Assembly (NCBI GenBank): GCA_938075155.1
Contig: CALJGL010000001.1
Location: forward strand, 84,343 to 148,342
Direction: 5' to 3'
Length of the DNA: 64,000 nt
Source: UBA12191 sp009937185
GTDB lineage: Bacteria; Planctomycetota; UBA8108; UBA1146
Positions 44,213 through 53,585 of this stretch are shown here, piece by piece; within the stretch, counting starts at the first letter, position 1; every line of letters starts with the position of its first letter. Below the pieces are notes generated by a model that was not told where the DNA came from, did no database searches, and was given only the letters and a program-made list of their open reading frames with translations. Made by a program: the position numbers and the translations under genes.

Positions 44213-45157
44213 TTGTTAAATCCAGGAGGAGACCTCGACATCGATTGGGTACTTTCGACAAGGATCAATAGATCTGCTATCGAAAGAAGAGCTAAGACTC
44301 TGACCGGTCGACGTTCCGTGAAAAAGGGCTGGCAGCTGGGCTGGCTCGCCCACGCTATTCGCTGCATCGATTTGACGACTCTCTCGGGAGATGACACTCC
44401 CGGAACTGTCAAACGTCTGGCAGCGAAGGCGATGCGTCCCGTTCGTAGAGATATCTTGGAAGCTCATGGGCTTCCTCAGGATCTCCACTGTGGAGCGATC
44501 TGTGTCTACCACAATCTGATTGAGACTGCCGTCTCCGCGTGCAAAGACTCCCCTGTCAATGTTTGTTCTGTATCAACAGGGTTTCCGGCAGGGCAAATCC
44601 CCCATGAATTAAAATTAGAACAGATCCGTTCTTCTATCGCAGAAGGTGCACAGGAAATTGATATCGTGATTTCACGCCCACTCGTCCTTGAAGGCCGTTG
44701 GGCAGATCTTCATGAAGAAATCCGAAGCTACAGAGAAGCCTGTGGTGAAGCTGCTTGCCTAAAAACAATACTAGCGACCGGTGAGCTAGGAGATCTTCGG
44801 CAAGTTGCCAGAGCTTCTAGAGTCTGCCTGGGAGCCGGAGCAGATTTCATCAAAACATCCACTGGCAAGGAATCTGTAAATGCCACCTTGCCTGTCGCTC
44901 TCGTCATGCTTCGTGCCATTAGGGAACACCAACAACGAAGTGGATACCTCGCAGGATTCAAGCCTGCAGGAGGAATCAAGACCGCCAAAGATTCGATCTC
45001 CTTTTTGATGCTCGTCAAAGAAGAACTGGGTGTGGAATCGATGCAACCCAACAGGTTCCGTATAGGAGCCTCTTCTCTTCTTGCTGATATCGAGCGACAA
45101 CTCGAATTTCATGCCACCGGGCGCTATTCAGCGACCCACCGGCATCCGATGGGATAA
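44213..45157 (+). CDS. deoC: Deoxyribose-phosphate aldolase
   Basis: A 314-residue class I aldolase that splits 2-deoxyribose 5-phosphate into acetaldehyde and glyceraldehyde 3-phosphate. It is of the longer, eukaryote-like type. Landmarks are RCIDLTTLSGDDT, the EIDIVISR strand, the Schiff-base lysine in ADFIKTSTGK and the second lysine in AGFKPAGGIK. The TTG start at 44213 follows GGAGG by four bases; no ATG is available upstream of the conserved region. The aldehyde dehydrogenase gene starts five bases after the stop, so the acetaldehyde made here can be oxidised by the next product. Confidence 0.93.
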   Translation: MLNPGGDLDIDWVLSTRINRSAIERRAKTLTGRRSVKKGWQLGWLAHAIRCIDLTTLSGDDTPGTVKRLAAKAMRPVRRDILEAHGLPQDLHCGAICVYHNLIETAVSACKDSPVNVCSVSTGFPAGQIPHELKLEQIRSSIAEGAQEIDIVISRPLVLEGRWADLHEEIRSYREACGEAACLKTILATGELGDLRQVARASRVCLGAGADFIKTSTGKESVNATLPVALVMLRAIREHQQRSGYLAGFKPAGGIKTAKDSISFLMLVKEELGVESMQPNRFRIGASSLLADIERQLEFHATGRYSATHRHPMG

Positions 45158-45162
45158 GTGCC

Positions 45163-47520
45163 ATGTCCAGTGACTCCTCCAATCCTGCAACGGCCCTTGA
45201 ATCACTCGATTGGGGACCCGCCCCCGAAGACGCTAAGGCGGCTCAAGCCTGGATCGAGTCCAGCGGTAAAAACCCCTGCCATTTCATCGGCGGAGAGTGG
45301 ATACCTTCAGAGTCTGCCGAAACCTTCGAAACGAGAAATCCGGCGAATGGTAAAGTTTTGCGTTCACTCGCTCGAGGAACCGCTGCAGATGTCGACAAAG
45401 CTGTTTCTTCTGCACGTTCAGCGTTAGAGGGTTGGCAACAGTTAGGTCCCTCCGGCAGAGCCAGGCATCTTTATTCATTAGCGAGAGGGATACAGAAAGA
45501 GAGTCGTCTCTTTGCTGTCATAGAAACTCTCGACAACGGCAAACCAATTCGTGAAACCCGGGATATTGACATCCCATTAGTAGCCAGACACTTCTACCAC
45601 CATGCGGGCTGGGCAAGAGTTCTGAATGCGAGCCATCCTGAAGGAAAGCCATGGGGAGTCTGTGGGCAAATCATTCCTTGGAACTTCCCGCTCTTGATGC
45701 TGGCTTGGAAAATTGCCCCAGCTCTGGCCTGCGGAAACACAGTTGTACTGAAACCTGCTGAATGGACTTCACTGTCAGCACTTTTCTTCGCTGAGCTTTG
45801 CGAAAAATCTGGCATCCCAGCGGGTGTCGTCAACATTGTTACCGGTGCAGGCGAAACAGGATCCGCACTCGTCCAACATGACGATGTCGATAAAATTGCA
45901 TTCACCGGATCCACTGAAGTAGGACGACTCATTAGGGAAAGTACTGCTGGATCAGGTAAAGGGCTCACTCTCGAATTGGGCGGCAAAAGTCCATATGTAG
46001 TCTTTGAAGATGCCGATCTCGACAGTGCCGTAGAAGGACTGGTCGATGCGATCTGGTTCAACCAAGGCCAAGTCTGTTGCGCGGGAAGCCGCCTGCTCGT
46101 CCAAGAATCTATCGCAACAGAATTCCATGCCAAAATTGAACACCGTATGAAACGATTGAGAGTCGGAAACCCTCTTGATAAAGCCATCGACATCGGAGCC
46201 ATGGTGGATGGTGAACATTTATCGAGAGTTCAGGCGATGTGTCAAACAGCCATCGATGAAGGTCTAACATGTATTCAAACCGACTCTGACCTTCCTGCTG
46301 ACGGATACTGGTTCCCCCCAACATTTTTCCCAGAAGCCCCTCTTTCTTCAGAAATAGCCACTGAGGAAATTTTTGGCCCCGTTCTCGTATCCACCACCTT
46401 CAGAACTCCAGCGGAAGCGGTGAAAATCGCCAATCACACCCGATATGGACTCGCAGCCAGTGTCTGGAGTCAGGACCTCGATACAGCTCTCGATATCGCA
46501 CGGAAAATCAAAGCAGGAACCGTTTGGGTCAATGGAACCAATATGTTCGATGCCTCGAGCGGATTTGGAGGCATGAAGGAATCTGGTTTCGGTCGCGAAG
46601 GGGGTCGTGAGGGACTCCGAGCCTATCTCCGTCCCAGTTCATCGAGAACAGGCACTTCAACCCGACCCACCCGCTCGCAAGATCTGAAGGCCGTGGAAGG
46701 TCTCAGTCTCGATCGCACCGCAAAGTTAACCATCGGCGGAAAACAAGTTCGACCTGACGGAGGCAGTTCCTATGCAGTACAAGCCCCCGATGGCAAGACT
46801 GTAGGACTGGCTTCATTAGCAAATCGTAAAGATGTCAGAAATGCCGTTGAAGCCTGTAATAAAAGTTCATGGGCCAACATGAATGGCCATGGCAGAGCTC
46901 AGGTTCTTTGGTTTATTGCAGAAAACATGGAACCTGGAAGAAACGAGTTTGTTCGAGTCCTTGCTGAAATGACGGGAAAAAGCGAACAAGAATCGACAAG
47001 CGAATTTGAATCCGCAGTTGAGACTTGGACTTGGTGGGCATCATGGGCTGACAAACATGACGGCTTGGTTCATGACACACCTTGGAGAGGTCTCGTCTTG
47101 GCGGTCCATGAGCCTTTTGGTAATGCTGCAGTCATTTGTCCCGACGAACACCCTCTTCTCGCTTTCGTTTCTCTTTGTGCGCCATTACTCGCCGCAGGTA
47201 ACAACGTAGTAGCGATACCATCCGAGAAGTCTTTGGCAGCAGTCGAGATGTGTCGGATCATTGAACATTCCGACTTACCCGCAGGCGCACTCAATCTTTT
47301 AACGGGAAAATCATCTGAATTAGGTCCTGTCCTCGCTTCACATGACGACGTCGACCTGATCTGGTCATTTGTCAATCCAGAGCTCACCCGATCGATCGAA
47401 GAATCCGCATCGGGGAATATGAAAGTTTGCTGGACTCCCGATTCTCCTACCGACAATTCGCCAGAAATGCTGGATAGAGCCGTTCAGGTGAAGAATATCT
47501 GGCTTCCTCACGGAATTTAG
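45163..47520 (+). CDS. ALDH16-like two-domain aldehyde dehydrogenase
   Basis: A 785-residue protein with a complete N-terminal aldehyde dehydrogenase: IPWNFP (Asn174), ELGGKSP (Glu271), catalytic Cys305 in NQGQVCCAGSR, and GFGREGGREGL. A linker rich in Ser/Thr/Arg (about 490-515) leads to a second, incomplete ALDH-like domain (525-785). The second domain keeps the NAD-fold part (VHEPFGNAAVICPDEHP, LLAAGNNVVAIPSEKS, LPAGALNLLTG) but lacks the catalytic cysteine segment. This is the layout of the ALDH16 family. It directly follows deoC (5-base gap), so acetaldehyde is a likely substrate. ATG 45163 was chosen as the first start after the deoC stop. Confidence 0.9.
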   Translation: MSSDSSNPATALESLDWGPAPEDAKAAQAWIESSGKNPCHFIGGEWIPSESAETFETRNPANGKVLRSLARGTAADVDKAVSSARSALEGWQQLGPSGRARHLYSLARGIQKESRLFAVIETLDNGKPIRETRDIDIPLVARHFYHHAGWARVLNASHPEGKPWGVCGQIIPWNFPLLMLAWKIAPALACGNTVVLKPAEWTSLSALFFAELCEKSGIPAGVVNIVTGAGETGSALVQHDDVDKIAFTGSTEVGRLIRESTAGSGKGLTLELGGKSPYVVFEDADLDSAVEGLVDAIWFNQGQVCCAGSRLLVQESIATEFHAKIEHRMKRLRVGNPLDKAIDIGAMVDGEHLSRVQAMCQTAIDEGLTCIQTDSDLPADGYWFPPTFFPEAPLSSEIATEEIFGPVLVSTTFRTPAEAVKIANHTRYGLAASVWSQDLDTALDIARKIKAGTVWVNGTNMFDASSGFGGMKESGFGREGGREGLRAYLRPSSSRTGTSTRPTRSQDLKAVEGLSLDRTAKLTIGGKQVRPDGGSSYAVQAPDGKTVGLASLANRKDVRNAVEACNKSSWANMNGHGRAQVLWFIAENMEPGRNEFVRVLAEMTGKSEQESTSEFESAVETWTWWASWADKHDGLVHDTPWRGLVLAVHEPFGNAAVICPDEHPLLAFVSLCAPLLAAGNNVVAIPSEKSLAAVEMCRIIEHSDLPAGALNLLTGKSSELGPVLASHDDVDLIWSFVNPELTRSIEESASGNMKVCWTPDSPTDNSPEMLDRAVQVKNIWLPHGI

Positions 47521-47636
47521 ATCCCCAAGAGAAACTCTCGAATTCCCTGTCTTGGACAGAATTCGCCGCATATCGGAAACTCAATATAGAGAGGGAATCC
47601 TTCTCTGGGAGTTTGAACAGCGGTAAGGGGTTTCAT

Positions 47637-48686
47637 ATGAAACAGAATTCTGAACAGAAGAAGCAACCCGGTCTTTCTTTTCCGTCCAAGGGAGAGAAAG
47701 AATCTGTAGAACTTCCTGAACCTGACTTCATTCCAAGCGTAGGAATCATCTATGAAAATGATGCGTGGCTCACGCCTCTCTTTAGCGCTTTAACTCAAGC
47801 GGGTATTACCCATGAGGGTATCGATGTCCGCAAGCACGGATTTGACCTCCGTGCTTCTCAACATCACACTCTCTACTTGAACAGGGTATCTCCCTCGTCA
47901 TACATGCGCGGGAATGCTGGAGCGATCTCTCACGCACACGCACTTCTAGCAACACTAGAATCTTCCGGCTCACTTGTCGTCAATGGATCTCGCTCATTCC
48001 ATATGGAAACAAGCAAAGTATCCCAACAACTCCTCATGAATGAACTGGGCGTCTTAACTCCAGAAACTCATGCGGTCAGCAGTGCTGCTGCAGTTCTGGA
48101 AATGATCGACCAATTTAAGTTCCCACTCATATTGAAGCCTGACACTGGTGGCAGTGGAGCACTCATTAGGCGCATAGAGAATAAAGAACATTTACTGGCA
48201 TTGATCGATGATCCAGAAGTATTCCCACCAGGCCATCTCATGTTGCTCCAGGAAGTAATTCAATCTTCCGATGGAACCATTTCGAGAGTTGAGTTTGTAG
48301 ATGGAGAGTTCCTGCTCGCGATGAAGGTCAATCCGATGAACACATTCAACCTTTGCCCCGCTGAAGGATGCCCCAGAAATCCCATTGAAACGGGAGTTCA
48401 GGCAGATGCTCATTTCGAGGCGTGGCCGGATGTCCCCCATGATGCTGTAGCCCAAGCTCGAGAGATCTTGCGCGCTGCACGATTGGATATTGGCGGAGTG
48501 GAATGGATGGATACTTCGGATGGCCGTCGAGTCTTCATCGATATCAATGCTACGAGCGTCTATCGCAAAGACATCCAGCAAGCTCTTGGAGTCGATGGTT
48601 TTGGCGTTGTCTGTAACTACCTCAGTCGTGAACTTGCGAAAGAAGCCGCAAAATGTGAATCCAGACTCTATCGGAGATATCGATGA
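47637..48686 (+). CDS. ATP-grasp ligase (RimK/LysX-like)
   Basis: A 349-residue ATP-grasp protein. ATG 47637 is preceded by AAGGGG; the open frame begins 24 bases earlier at a TTG. The pre-ATP-grasp part begins at SVGIIYENDAW. The ATP-binding part shows FPLILKPDTGGSGALI (glycine loop), LMLLQEVIQ, and the metal ligands in GGVEWMDTSDGRRVFIDINATS. Such enzymes join an amine or amino acid to a carboxylate by way of an acyl phosphate. The substrate is unknown. The FAD oxidoreductase gene overlaps by four bases (ATGA), so the two enzymes probably act in one pathway on an amino acid or peptide-like compound. Confidence 0.85.
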   Translation: MKQNSEQKKQPGLSFPSKGEKESVELPEPDFIPSVGIIYENDAWLTPLFSALTQAGITHEGIDVRKHGFDLRASQHHTLYLNRVSPSSYMRGNAGAISHAHALLATLESSGSLVVNGSRSFHMETSKVSQQLLMNELGVLTPETHAVSSAAAVLEMIDQFKFPLILKPDTGGSGALIRRIENKEHLLALIDDPEVFPPGHLMLLQEVIQSSDGTISRVEFVDGEFLLAMKVNPMNTFNLCPAEGCPRNPIETGVQADAHFEAWPDVPHDAVAQAREILRAARLDIGGVEWMDTSDGRRVFIDINATSVYRKDIQQALGVDGFGVVCNYLSRELAKEAAKCESRLYRRYR

Positions 48687-49864
48687 GTAAATCCTACGAT
48701 CACATCATCGTAGGCGGAGGAATCATGGGAGCATCTCTTGCTCTCCAACTGACTGCCGAAAGCGATTCAAAAGTCCTCCTCATTGAAAAGTCATTCCCGG
48801 GAGCAGGCTCCACCGGAAAATCAGGAGCCATCCTCCGCCAACACTATTCACATCCAGTTACCATAGCCATGGCCCGAGAGGGTCTTCAGTGGTATTCCGA
48901 GTTTGAAGATCGCTTCCAGCGATCGATTTCATTCCACCGTCCCGGAATGGCGTTTATCTGCAAGGAAGCAGACAGAGATAACCTCGAACGAAATGTGAAA
49001 CTTCAGAGGGGCTTGGGAGTAGATACCCAAGTCATCGATGGTGCGATATTGAAAGAACTTGAACCGAACGGAAACTTCGCCCCTGACGAATGTGCCGCTT
49101 GGGAATCTGAAGCCGGCAATGTAAATCCTGTACAAGCCGTGAATGAAATACTTTCCGTCGCCATCTCGCAAGGTACAGACGTCATCCTAGGTCAGCGAGT
49201 GACTTCATTTTTGAAAGCGAATGAGATTGTTTCCGGAGTCATCCTGGACGACGGTCAAAAAATAAATGCGGGCATGGTCGTCATCTGTGCAGGGCCATGG
49301 ACTGGAAAATTTCTATCTGACGCAGGAATAAAACTACCGCTCCAAGCTCTTCGGCCTGAACAAGCATTTTTTGAACCGCCACCCGGCTCTACCGAACGCA
49401 GACTGATATACGGCGACCTTACCCATGGCCTCTATTGGAAACCCGAATTGGCAGGTTGGACACGTGTAGGCTTCCTTGATATGAACGAAGATGCCATCGT
49501 GGACGATCCGGATCACTATGACGAAGGTGTCTCAGGGAAATTCATACAGGAATGCCGCGACAGGCTTTCATTGAGGCTTCCCCATTATGCAAAGGCTGCC
49601 TCATGGGGAGGAGTCGGTGCACTCTATACAGTGACACCAGATGCCCATCCCGTGATTGGACCCGTTCCTGGATTGTCAGGAGCTTGGGTCATGAGTGGAT
49701 TCAGTGGTCATGGCTTCAAATTGGCTCCTGCAGTATCACGTGGAGTAGCCTCTATTTTAGGAGAGGCCAAACCTGGAGCTTTTGATCCCAACTTCTTTTG
49801 TCCTCAAAGATTCCAAAGAGGTGAAGCCATCGAAGTTCGATATGGTTACGGAATACTGGGCTGA
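48683..49864 (+). CDS. FAD-dependent oxidoreductase (DAO, sarcosine/glycine oxidase-like)
   Basis: A 393-residue D-amino acid oxidase-superfamily flavoenzyme. The FAD motif IIVGGGIMGASLALQL is at residues 8-23. GSTGKSGAILRQHYS resembles the covalent or close flavin loop of sarcosine oxidase-like enzymes. VVICAGPWTGKFL and VTPDAHPVIGPVPGLSGAWVMSGFSGHGFKLAP close the fold. The last motifs are typical of glycine, sarcosine or dimethylglycine oxidases. It probably oxidises a secondary or N-methylated amine. It is coupled to the ATP-grasp gene by a four-base overlap and followed 29 bases later by a sulfatase gene. Confidence 0.9.
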   Translation: MSKSYDHIIVGGGIMGASLALQLTAESDSKVLLIEKSFPGAGSTGKSGAILRQHYSHPVTIAMAREGLQWYSEFEDRFQRSISFHRPGMAFICKEADRDNLERNVKLQRGLGVDTQVIDGAILKELEPNGNFAPDECAAWESEAGNVNPVQAVNEILSVAISQGTDVILGQRVTSFLKANEIVSGVILDDGQKINAGMVVICAGPWTGKFLSDAGIKLPLQALRPEQAFFEPPPGSTERRLIYGDLTHGLYWKPELAGWTRVGFLDMNEDAIVDDPDHYDEGVSGKFIQECRDRLSLRLPHYAKAASWGGVGALYTVTPDAHPVIGPVPGLSGAWVMSGFSGHGFKLAPAVSRGVASILGEAKPGAFDPNFFCPQRFQRGEAIEVRYGYGILG

Positions 49865-49893
49865 CATACCTCTACCGGGTGATAACATCCGGC

Positions 49894-51351
49894 ATGAAAA
49901 ATAATACAATCATTCCAGCGTCAGTCCTTCTCTTGGCAGGACTGTTTCTTTTTGCCGAAAATTCATGGGCTTCCGATGCGTCCCGTCCAGAATTACCCAA
50001 TATCGTGATCGTCTTTACCGATGATCAAGGATGGGGTGATCTGTCGTGTTATGGATCCAAAGATATCCCGACGCCCCACATTGATCGCCTCGCAAATGAA
50101 GGCATGCGATTCACTGACTTCTACACAAGTCAGCCGGTCTGCTCTGCAGCCAGAGCTTCTTTACTGACAGGTTGCTACTCCAACAGAGTCGGGATCTCAG
50201 GCGCACTCGTCCCCTCCTCTAAAATAGGACTTCACCCAGAAGAACTCACCATTGCAGAAGTCGTCAAACCTTTGGGCTACGCCACAGCGTGTTACGGGAA
50301 ATGGCATCTGGGCCACCACCCAGAATTCCTTCCAACAGCGCAAGGATTCGATGAATATTGCGGAATCCCCTACAGCAATGATATGTGGCCTGGACACCCA
50401 GAGTCTCCCAAGGCTTGGCCTCCACTCCCATGGTATGAACAGGAAAAATCCGCGAGGATAATTGAAGATCTCGACGATCAGGAAACCATTACGTCGGAGT
50501 TAACTCGAAGAGCAGTAGACTTTATCGATCGAAATGCTGACGGCCCATTCCTGCTCTACGTTCCCCATTCCATGCCACATGTCCCACTTGCTACCCATCC
50601 ACGATTCCGACAGACCACACAATTTGGACCTTATGGTGACGTCATCCGAGAGATAGACGATTCGGTGGGTCAGATCGTTGCCGCTTTGGAAAAAAATAAC
50701 ATCCTCGATAACACACTGGTGATTTTCACGAGTGATAACGGGCCATGGCTGTCCTATGGAGATCATGCCGGAACAACCGGAGGACTAAGGGAAGGGAAAG
50801 GAACCACTTTTGAAGGTGGTGTCCGAGTTCCTTTTGTAGCAAGGTTCCCCGGGGTCATCCCCGCCGGAAAAGAATGCAGTACACCCTGCATGACTATTGA
50901 TATTCTTCCAACTTTAGTCGAACTCACAGGAGGAACCTCTCCCGATAAAGAGATCGATGGTGTCAGTATTCTTCCGCAACTTCGAGGCGACGTGGCAGCG
51001 GCGCCCCCTCACAAGGCTCTCTATTTTTGGTATCACCGGGGAGACCTTGAGGCAATGCGAATGGGTCAGTGGAAACTTCATTTCCCGCACAACTACAGAT
51101 CGCTAGAAGGTAGACCTCCAGGGAATAATGGTATTCCTGCGAAGTATAACTACAAGATGAGAACAGAGTTGGCACTCTTCGATCTAGAATCAGATCCTCA
51201 TGAAACAATAGATCTCAGTGAAACAAATGCGGGAGTCGCTGTCGAAATGATGGGACTCGCTATTGGCATACGTCAAAAACTCGGAGATCGCCTTGGAAAG
51301 ATAGAAGGAACAGATGTTCGAAAACCTGGGAAATTAGTCTCGGACAAATAA
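49894..51351 (+). CDS. Exported formylglycine-dependent sulfatase
   Basis: A 485-residue arylsulfatase/N-acetylgalactosamine-6-sulfatase-like enzyme, with a signal peptide (IPASVLLLAGLFLFAENSWA). The formylglycine motif CSAARASLLTG (CxAxR type) is intact. Metal and sulfate site segments are TDDQGWGDLSCYG, GKWHLGHHPEF, HSMPHVPLA and FTSDNGPWL. It should remove sulfate esters from carbohydrates in the periplasm or outside. Its activating enzyme is not in the window. The start is ATG 49894; GTG 49879 is an alternative and neither has a clear SD. A perfect hairpin follows the stop. Confidence 0.93.
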   Translation: MKNNTIIPASVLLLAGLFLFAENSWASDASRPELPNIVIVFTDDQGWGDLSCYGSKDIPTPHIDRLANEGMRFTDFYTSQPVCSAARASLLTGCYSNRVGISGALVPSSKIGLHPEELTIAEVVKPLGYATACYGKWHLGHHPEFLPTAQGFDEYCGIPYSNDMWPGHPESPKAWPPLPWYEQEKSARIIEDLDDQETITSELTRRAVDFIDRNADGPFLLYVPHSMPHVPLATHPRFRQTTQFGPYGDVIREIDDSVGQIVAALEKNNILDNTLVIFTSDNGPWLSYGDHAGTTGGLREGKGTTFEGGVRVPFVARFPGVIPAGKECSTPCMTIDILPTLVELTGGTSPDKEIDGVSILPQLRGDVAAAPPHKALYFWYHRGDLEAMRMGQWKLHFPHNYRSLEGRPPGNNGIPAKYNYKMRTELALFDLESDPHETIDLSETNAGVAVEMMGLAIGIRQKLGDRLGKIEGTDVRKPGKLVSDK

Positions 51352-51361
51352 GCATATAAAA

Positions 51362-51399
51362 AATGATCCGCGGTGAAGAGAACTTCACCGCGGATCATT
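51362..51399. terminator. Bidirectional hairpin between convergent genes
   Basis: A perfect 17-base-pair stem with a 4-base loop (AGAA) lies 10 bases past the sulfatase stop and 20 bases past the stop of the convergent gene. A-rich sequence on its left serves as a U tract for minus-strand transcripts. Confidence 0.85.
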
Positions 51400-51419
51400 A
51401 TTAGCATCCAGCTCTCTGA

Positions 51420-52571
51420 TCAGAACGAAGCGGGTCTTGGAGCAGCTTCGGTGCCGACAGGAACTCTCTTGAGCACAAACTTTTGCTCAAAGTCAACGAC
51501 GCTATCCTGGCTGGTGATATCTTCACCTTCCCACCAAGCCCATTCAAAATCGACCTTGATCGTCTTTGAATCAATCAACAGCATCTTGTTGATGGTGCTC
51601 ACCACAGCACCGTTTCCATACTCGGAATCCAAAACTCTCAATTGACAGGGAGTCCCGTTTCTTTCGGTATATGGCGAAATGAAACCATTACAGACCAATC
51701 CATTGGATCCAATTTCCGTGTATGAGATACGACACTTGTCGACATCATAATAGAAAGTCTGAATCGAACTGTCTTTGAGGATTTCATCTTTGAACTTTTT
51801 GGTTTCGACGACAAGACATGTTTCATTAGCAGCCCAGAATCCACTTTGCTCAACACGGAGACGATCTCCAGCAGAGGTAAAGTTCTCTGACTGCCAATCA
51901 CTGGCAAGAGCGACGAATGGCCCCAAAGCTTCTTTTAGTGGATTCGCTTTGATACCTGTCACGTTCCACAACTGATTCAATGGGTTTCCGCTAGCACTGA
52001 TCTCGCTAACAACCACATTAAAGTTTCCGTTATTAATCGTTCTTTCAATCAAAACATTGGAACCGTTCACACCCTGTTCCTTATTTTGACCAATCCAACG
52101 ACATGTATTACCAACGACAGCCTCTAGATACTCGTCGAAGATGGAGACTGTTTCACCAGCAACAAAGTAACCATGCGACTCGAGACGATTCTTAATGGCA
52201 TTCCATTGGATAAAGTATGTACCACTACTGATGATTTCATCAGTGAGAGTTACTGTCTCCGCAGTACCAAACAAGCCACCAGTACTAAAGTCTCGCCTGT
52301 AATTCACTGTCGCCTTGACAGGAGTTCCTGCAGAAAAACCTGAAAGGTCTTCGCTCAAAGCGTATTCGAAGTTCCACTTACCCACCAAGTTGTTCATGAC
52401 TTGATTGGCAGCAGCTTGATCAAGAACCTGCTCAGCCTTCTCATCGGCGACGACATCTTCTACAAAAGAAGTACGCGTCTGAGTCACAATACTTCCTGGT
52501 TGTGCCATCACTGTCGCGCCCATCAGGACTACAACAATCACAACGATAAACTGGTATCGCAATTCTCCCAT
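51420..52571 (-). CDS. Exported two-repeat protein of unknown function
   Basis: A 383-residue protein; ATG 52571 follows AAGGGGG. The signal peptide is FIVVIVVVLMGATVMA. The mature part seems to contain two related beta-rich domains (about 55-205 and 215-370). Each starts with a W-containing strand (LVGKWNFEYAL; LASDWQSENFTS), has a central W or F/Y strand set (IQWNAIKNRLESHGYF; YYDVDKCRISYTEIG) and ends in a basic strand. This recalls DUF1579/lipocalin-like barrels that bind small molecules, but no family was firmly recognised. It lies downstream of the ATP-grasp gene, separated by a hairpin. Confidence 0.7.
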   Translation of the reverse strand: MGELRYQFIVVIVVVLMGATVMAQPGSIVTQTRTSFVEDVVADEKAEQVLDQAAANQVMNNLVGKWNFEYALSEDLSGFSAGTPVKATVNYRRDFSTGGLFGTAETVTLTDEIISSGTYFIQWNAIKNRLESHGYFVAGETVSIFDEYLEAVVGNTCRWIGQNKEQGVNGSNVLIERTINNGNFNVVVSEISASGNPLNQLWNVTGIKANPLKEALGPFVALASDWQSENFTSAGDRLRVEQSGFWAANETCLVVETKKFKDEILKDSSIQTFYYDVDKCRISYTEIGSNGLVCNGFISPYTERNGTPCQLRVLDSEYGNGAVVSTINKMLLIDSKTIKVDFEWAWWEGEDITSQDSVVDFEQKFVLKRVPVGTEAAPRPASF

Positions 52572-52598
52572 GGTTCCCCCTTTTCATTCTCGACCGAA

Positions 52599-52622
52599 GG
52601 CCTGAAGAAACTCCTTCAGGCC
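52599..52622 (-). terminator. Hairpin between the ATP-grasp gene and the exported-protein gene
   Basis: A 9-base-pair stem (GGCCTGAAG/CTTCAGGCC) with a 6-base loop, 28 bases upstream of the ATG at 52571. It has no U run, so it may be a leader hairpin instead of a terminator. Confidence 0.4.
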
Positions 52623-52715
52623 CAATCCCTTATTCCCTATGGATGAAAATACACAATTCTCGACTTAGATAGCAACTACAGAATCTGGGGAAGGACGTCT
52701 TGGGGGGGAGAAACC

Positions 52716-53585
52716 TTAAGTTTTGAGGCAAGCCTTAACACAGGATTCGCCGAATAGCGTTCTTGCAGAGGGGTATTGAAGAAGAAACAGACTGGGCTCT
52801 ATCAGTTCCAATTCAGCAACCAATGGTCGGCCTGTTTCATCTCTGACGGTATCCACTCTTCCGTAAAGGATCTCACCCGGAGCACATGCCATGGCAAGAT
52901 TTCCAATTTGTCGGTCTTCTGGCAATACTGTTCCGCCGATTTCAACACTTTCTTCTTGGCCGACAAATCGTGGTGATTTCACAACACAATGACTCCAAAC
53001 TCCCCCAATAAATACATTGGCTCGTTCTCCGCCATCATCTACAGATTTCATATAGGGCTGAAGAAGCCAATCTCTCTGTGCCCCTTCTTTTTCAATAAAA
53101 TTGTGTGCGTCATCCGAATCTGCTTTGTCAAAGAAATAGGTCAACCAAGAGCCCGCGGAAACGGCGGGCTTCAATACAAATCTTGACTCAGAAAGCTCTC
53201 CAAAATTTGATTCAAGAAGTGTGTCTAATTGAGCATGCGGTTGATCTCCCGATACAACACGTGTGGGCACAATTGGGACCCCTGCCTTTTCCAACTCAAG
53301 AAGATATCCCTTGTGGATATTCCAACGCACGACCTCAGGGTCATTAAAGATACGAGTTGTTGATTCCGTCTTATTCAACCACTCTCGAAACTCTTGTTCT
53401 TTCCACGGGTAATTCCAGCACGACCTCAAAACAACTATGTCATATTTTGAAAGATCTTGATCAGGGTCATCCCAAGCCACTAACTCGGTCTTCGCTCCAG
53501 CCGCCTTTATAGCTTCCAGCTGAATATCTTCATCGGCATCTGGCTCTGGTAGATTTTGACATGTAACAAGACCTATTTCAGGCAT
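52716..53585 (-). CDS. ATP-grasp ligase, DcsG-like
   Basis: A 290-residue ATP-grasp protein starting at ATG 53585 (GGAGGG five to six bases upstream); the open frame runs 54 bases further without support. The opening IGLVTCQNLPEPDADEDI, the block YDIVVLRSCWNYPWKEQEF, VRWNIHKGYLLELEKAGVPIVPT and LKPAVSAGSW are typical of the group that includes DcsG of cycloserine biosynthesis and many uncharacterised homologues. The end (LVAELELIEPSLFL) carries the metal-binding Glu. It starts eight bases before the end of the upstream PLP-enzyme gene, so it is coupled to it. The product is unknown. Confidence 0.85.
   Translation of the reverse strand: MPEIGLVTCQNLPEPDADEDIQLEAIKAAGAKTELVAWDDPDQDLSKYDIVVLRSCWNYPWKEQEFREWLNKTESTTRIFNDPEVVRWNIHKGYLLELEKAGVPIVPTRVVSGDQPHAQLDTLLESNFGELSESRFVLKPAVSAGSWLTYFFDKADSDDAHNFIEKEGAQRDWLLQPYMKSVDDGGERANVFIGGVWSHCVVKSPRFVGQEESVEIGGTVLPEDRQIGNLAMACAPGEILYGRVDTVRDETGRPLVAELELIEPSLFLLQYPSARTLFGESCVKACLKT

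Noticed and set aside
44213..47520. Bacterial microcompartment locus suggested by deoC plus aldehyde dehydrogenase
   Set aside because: No shell proteins or pduP-type CoA-acylating dehydrogenase are present, and the dehydrogenase is of the ALDH16 type.
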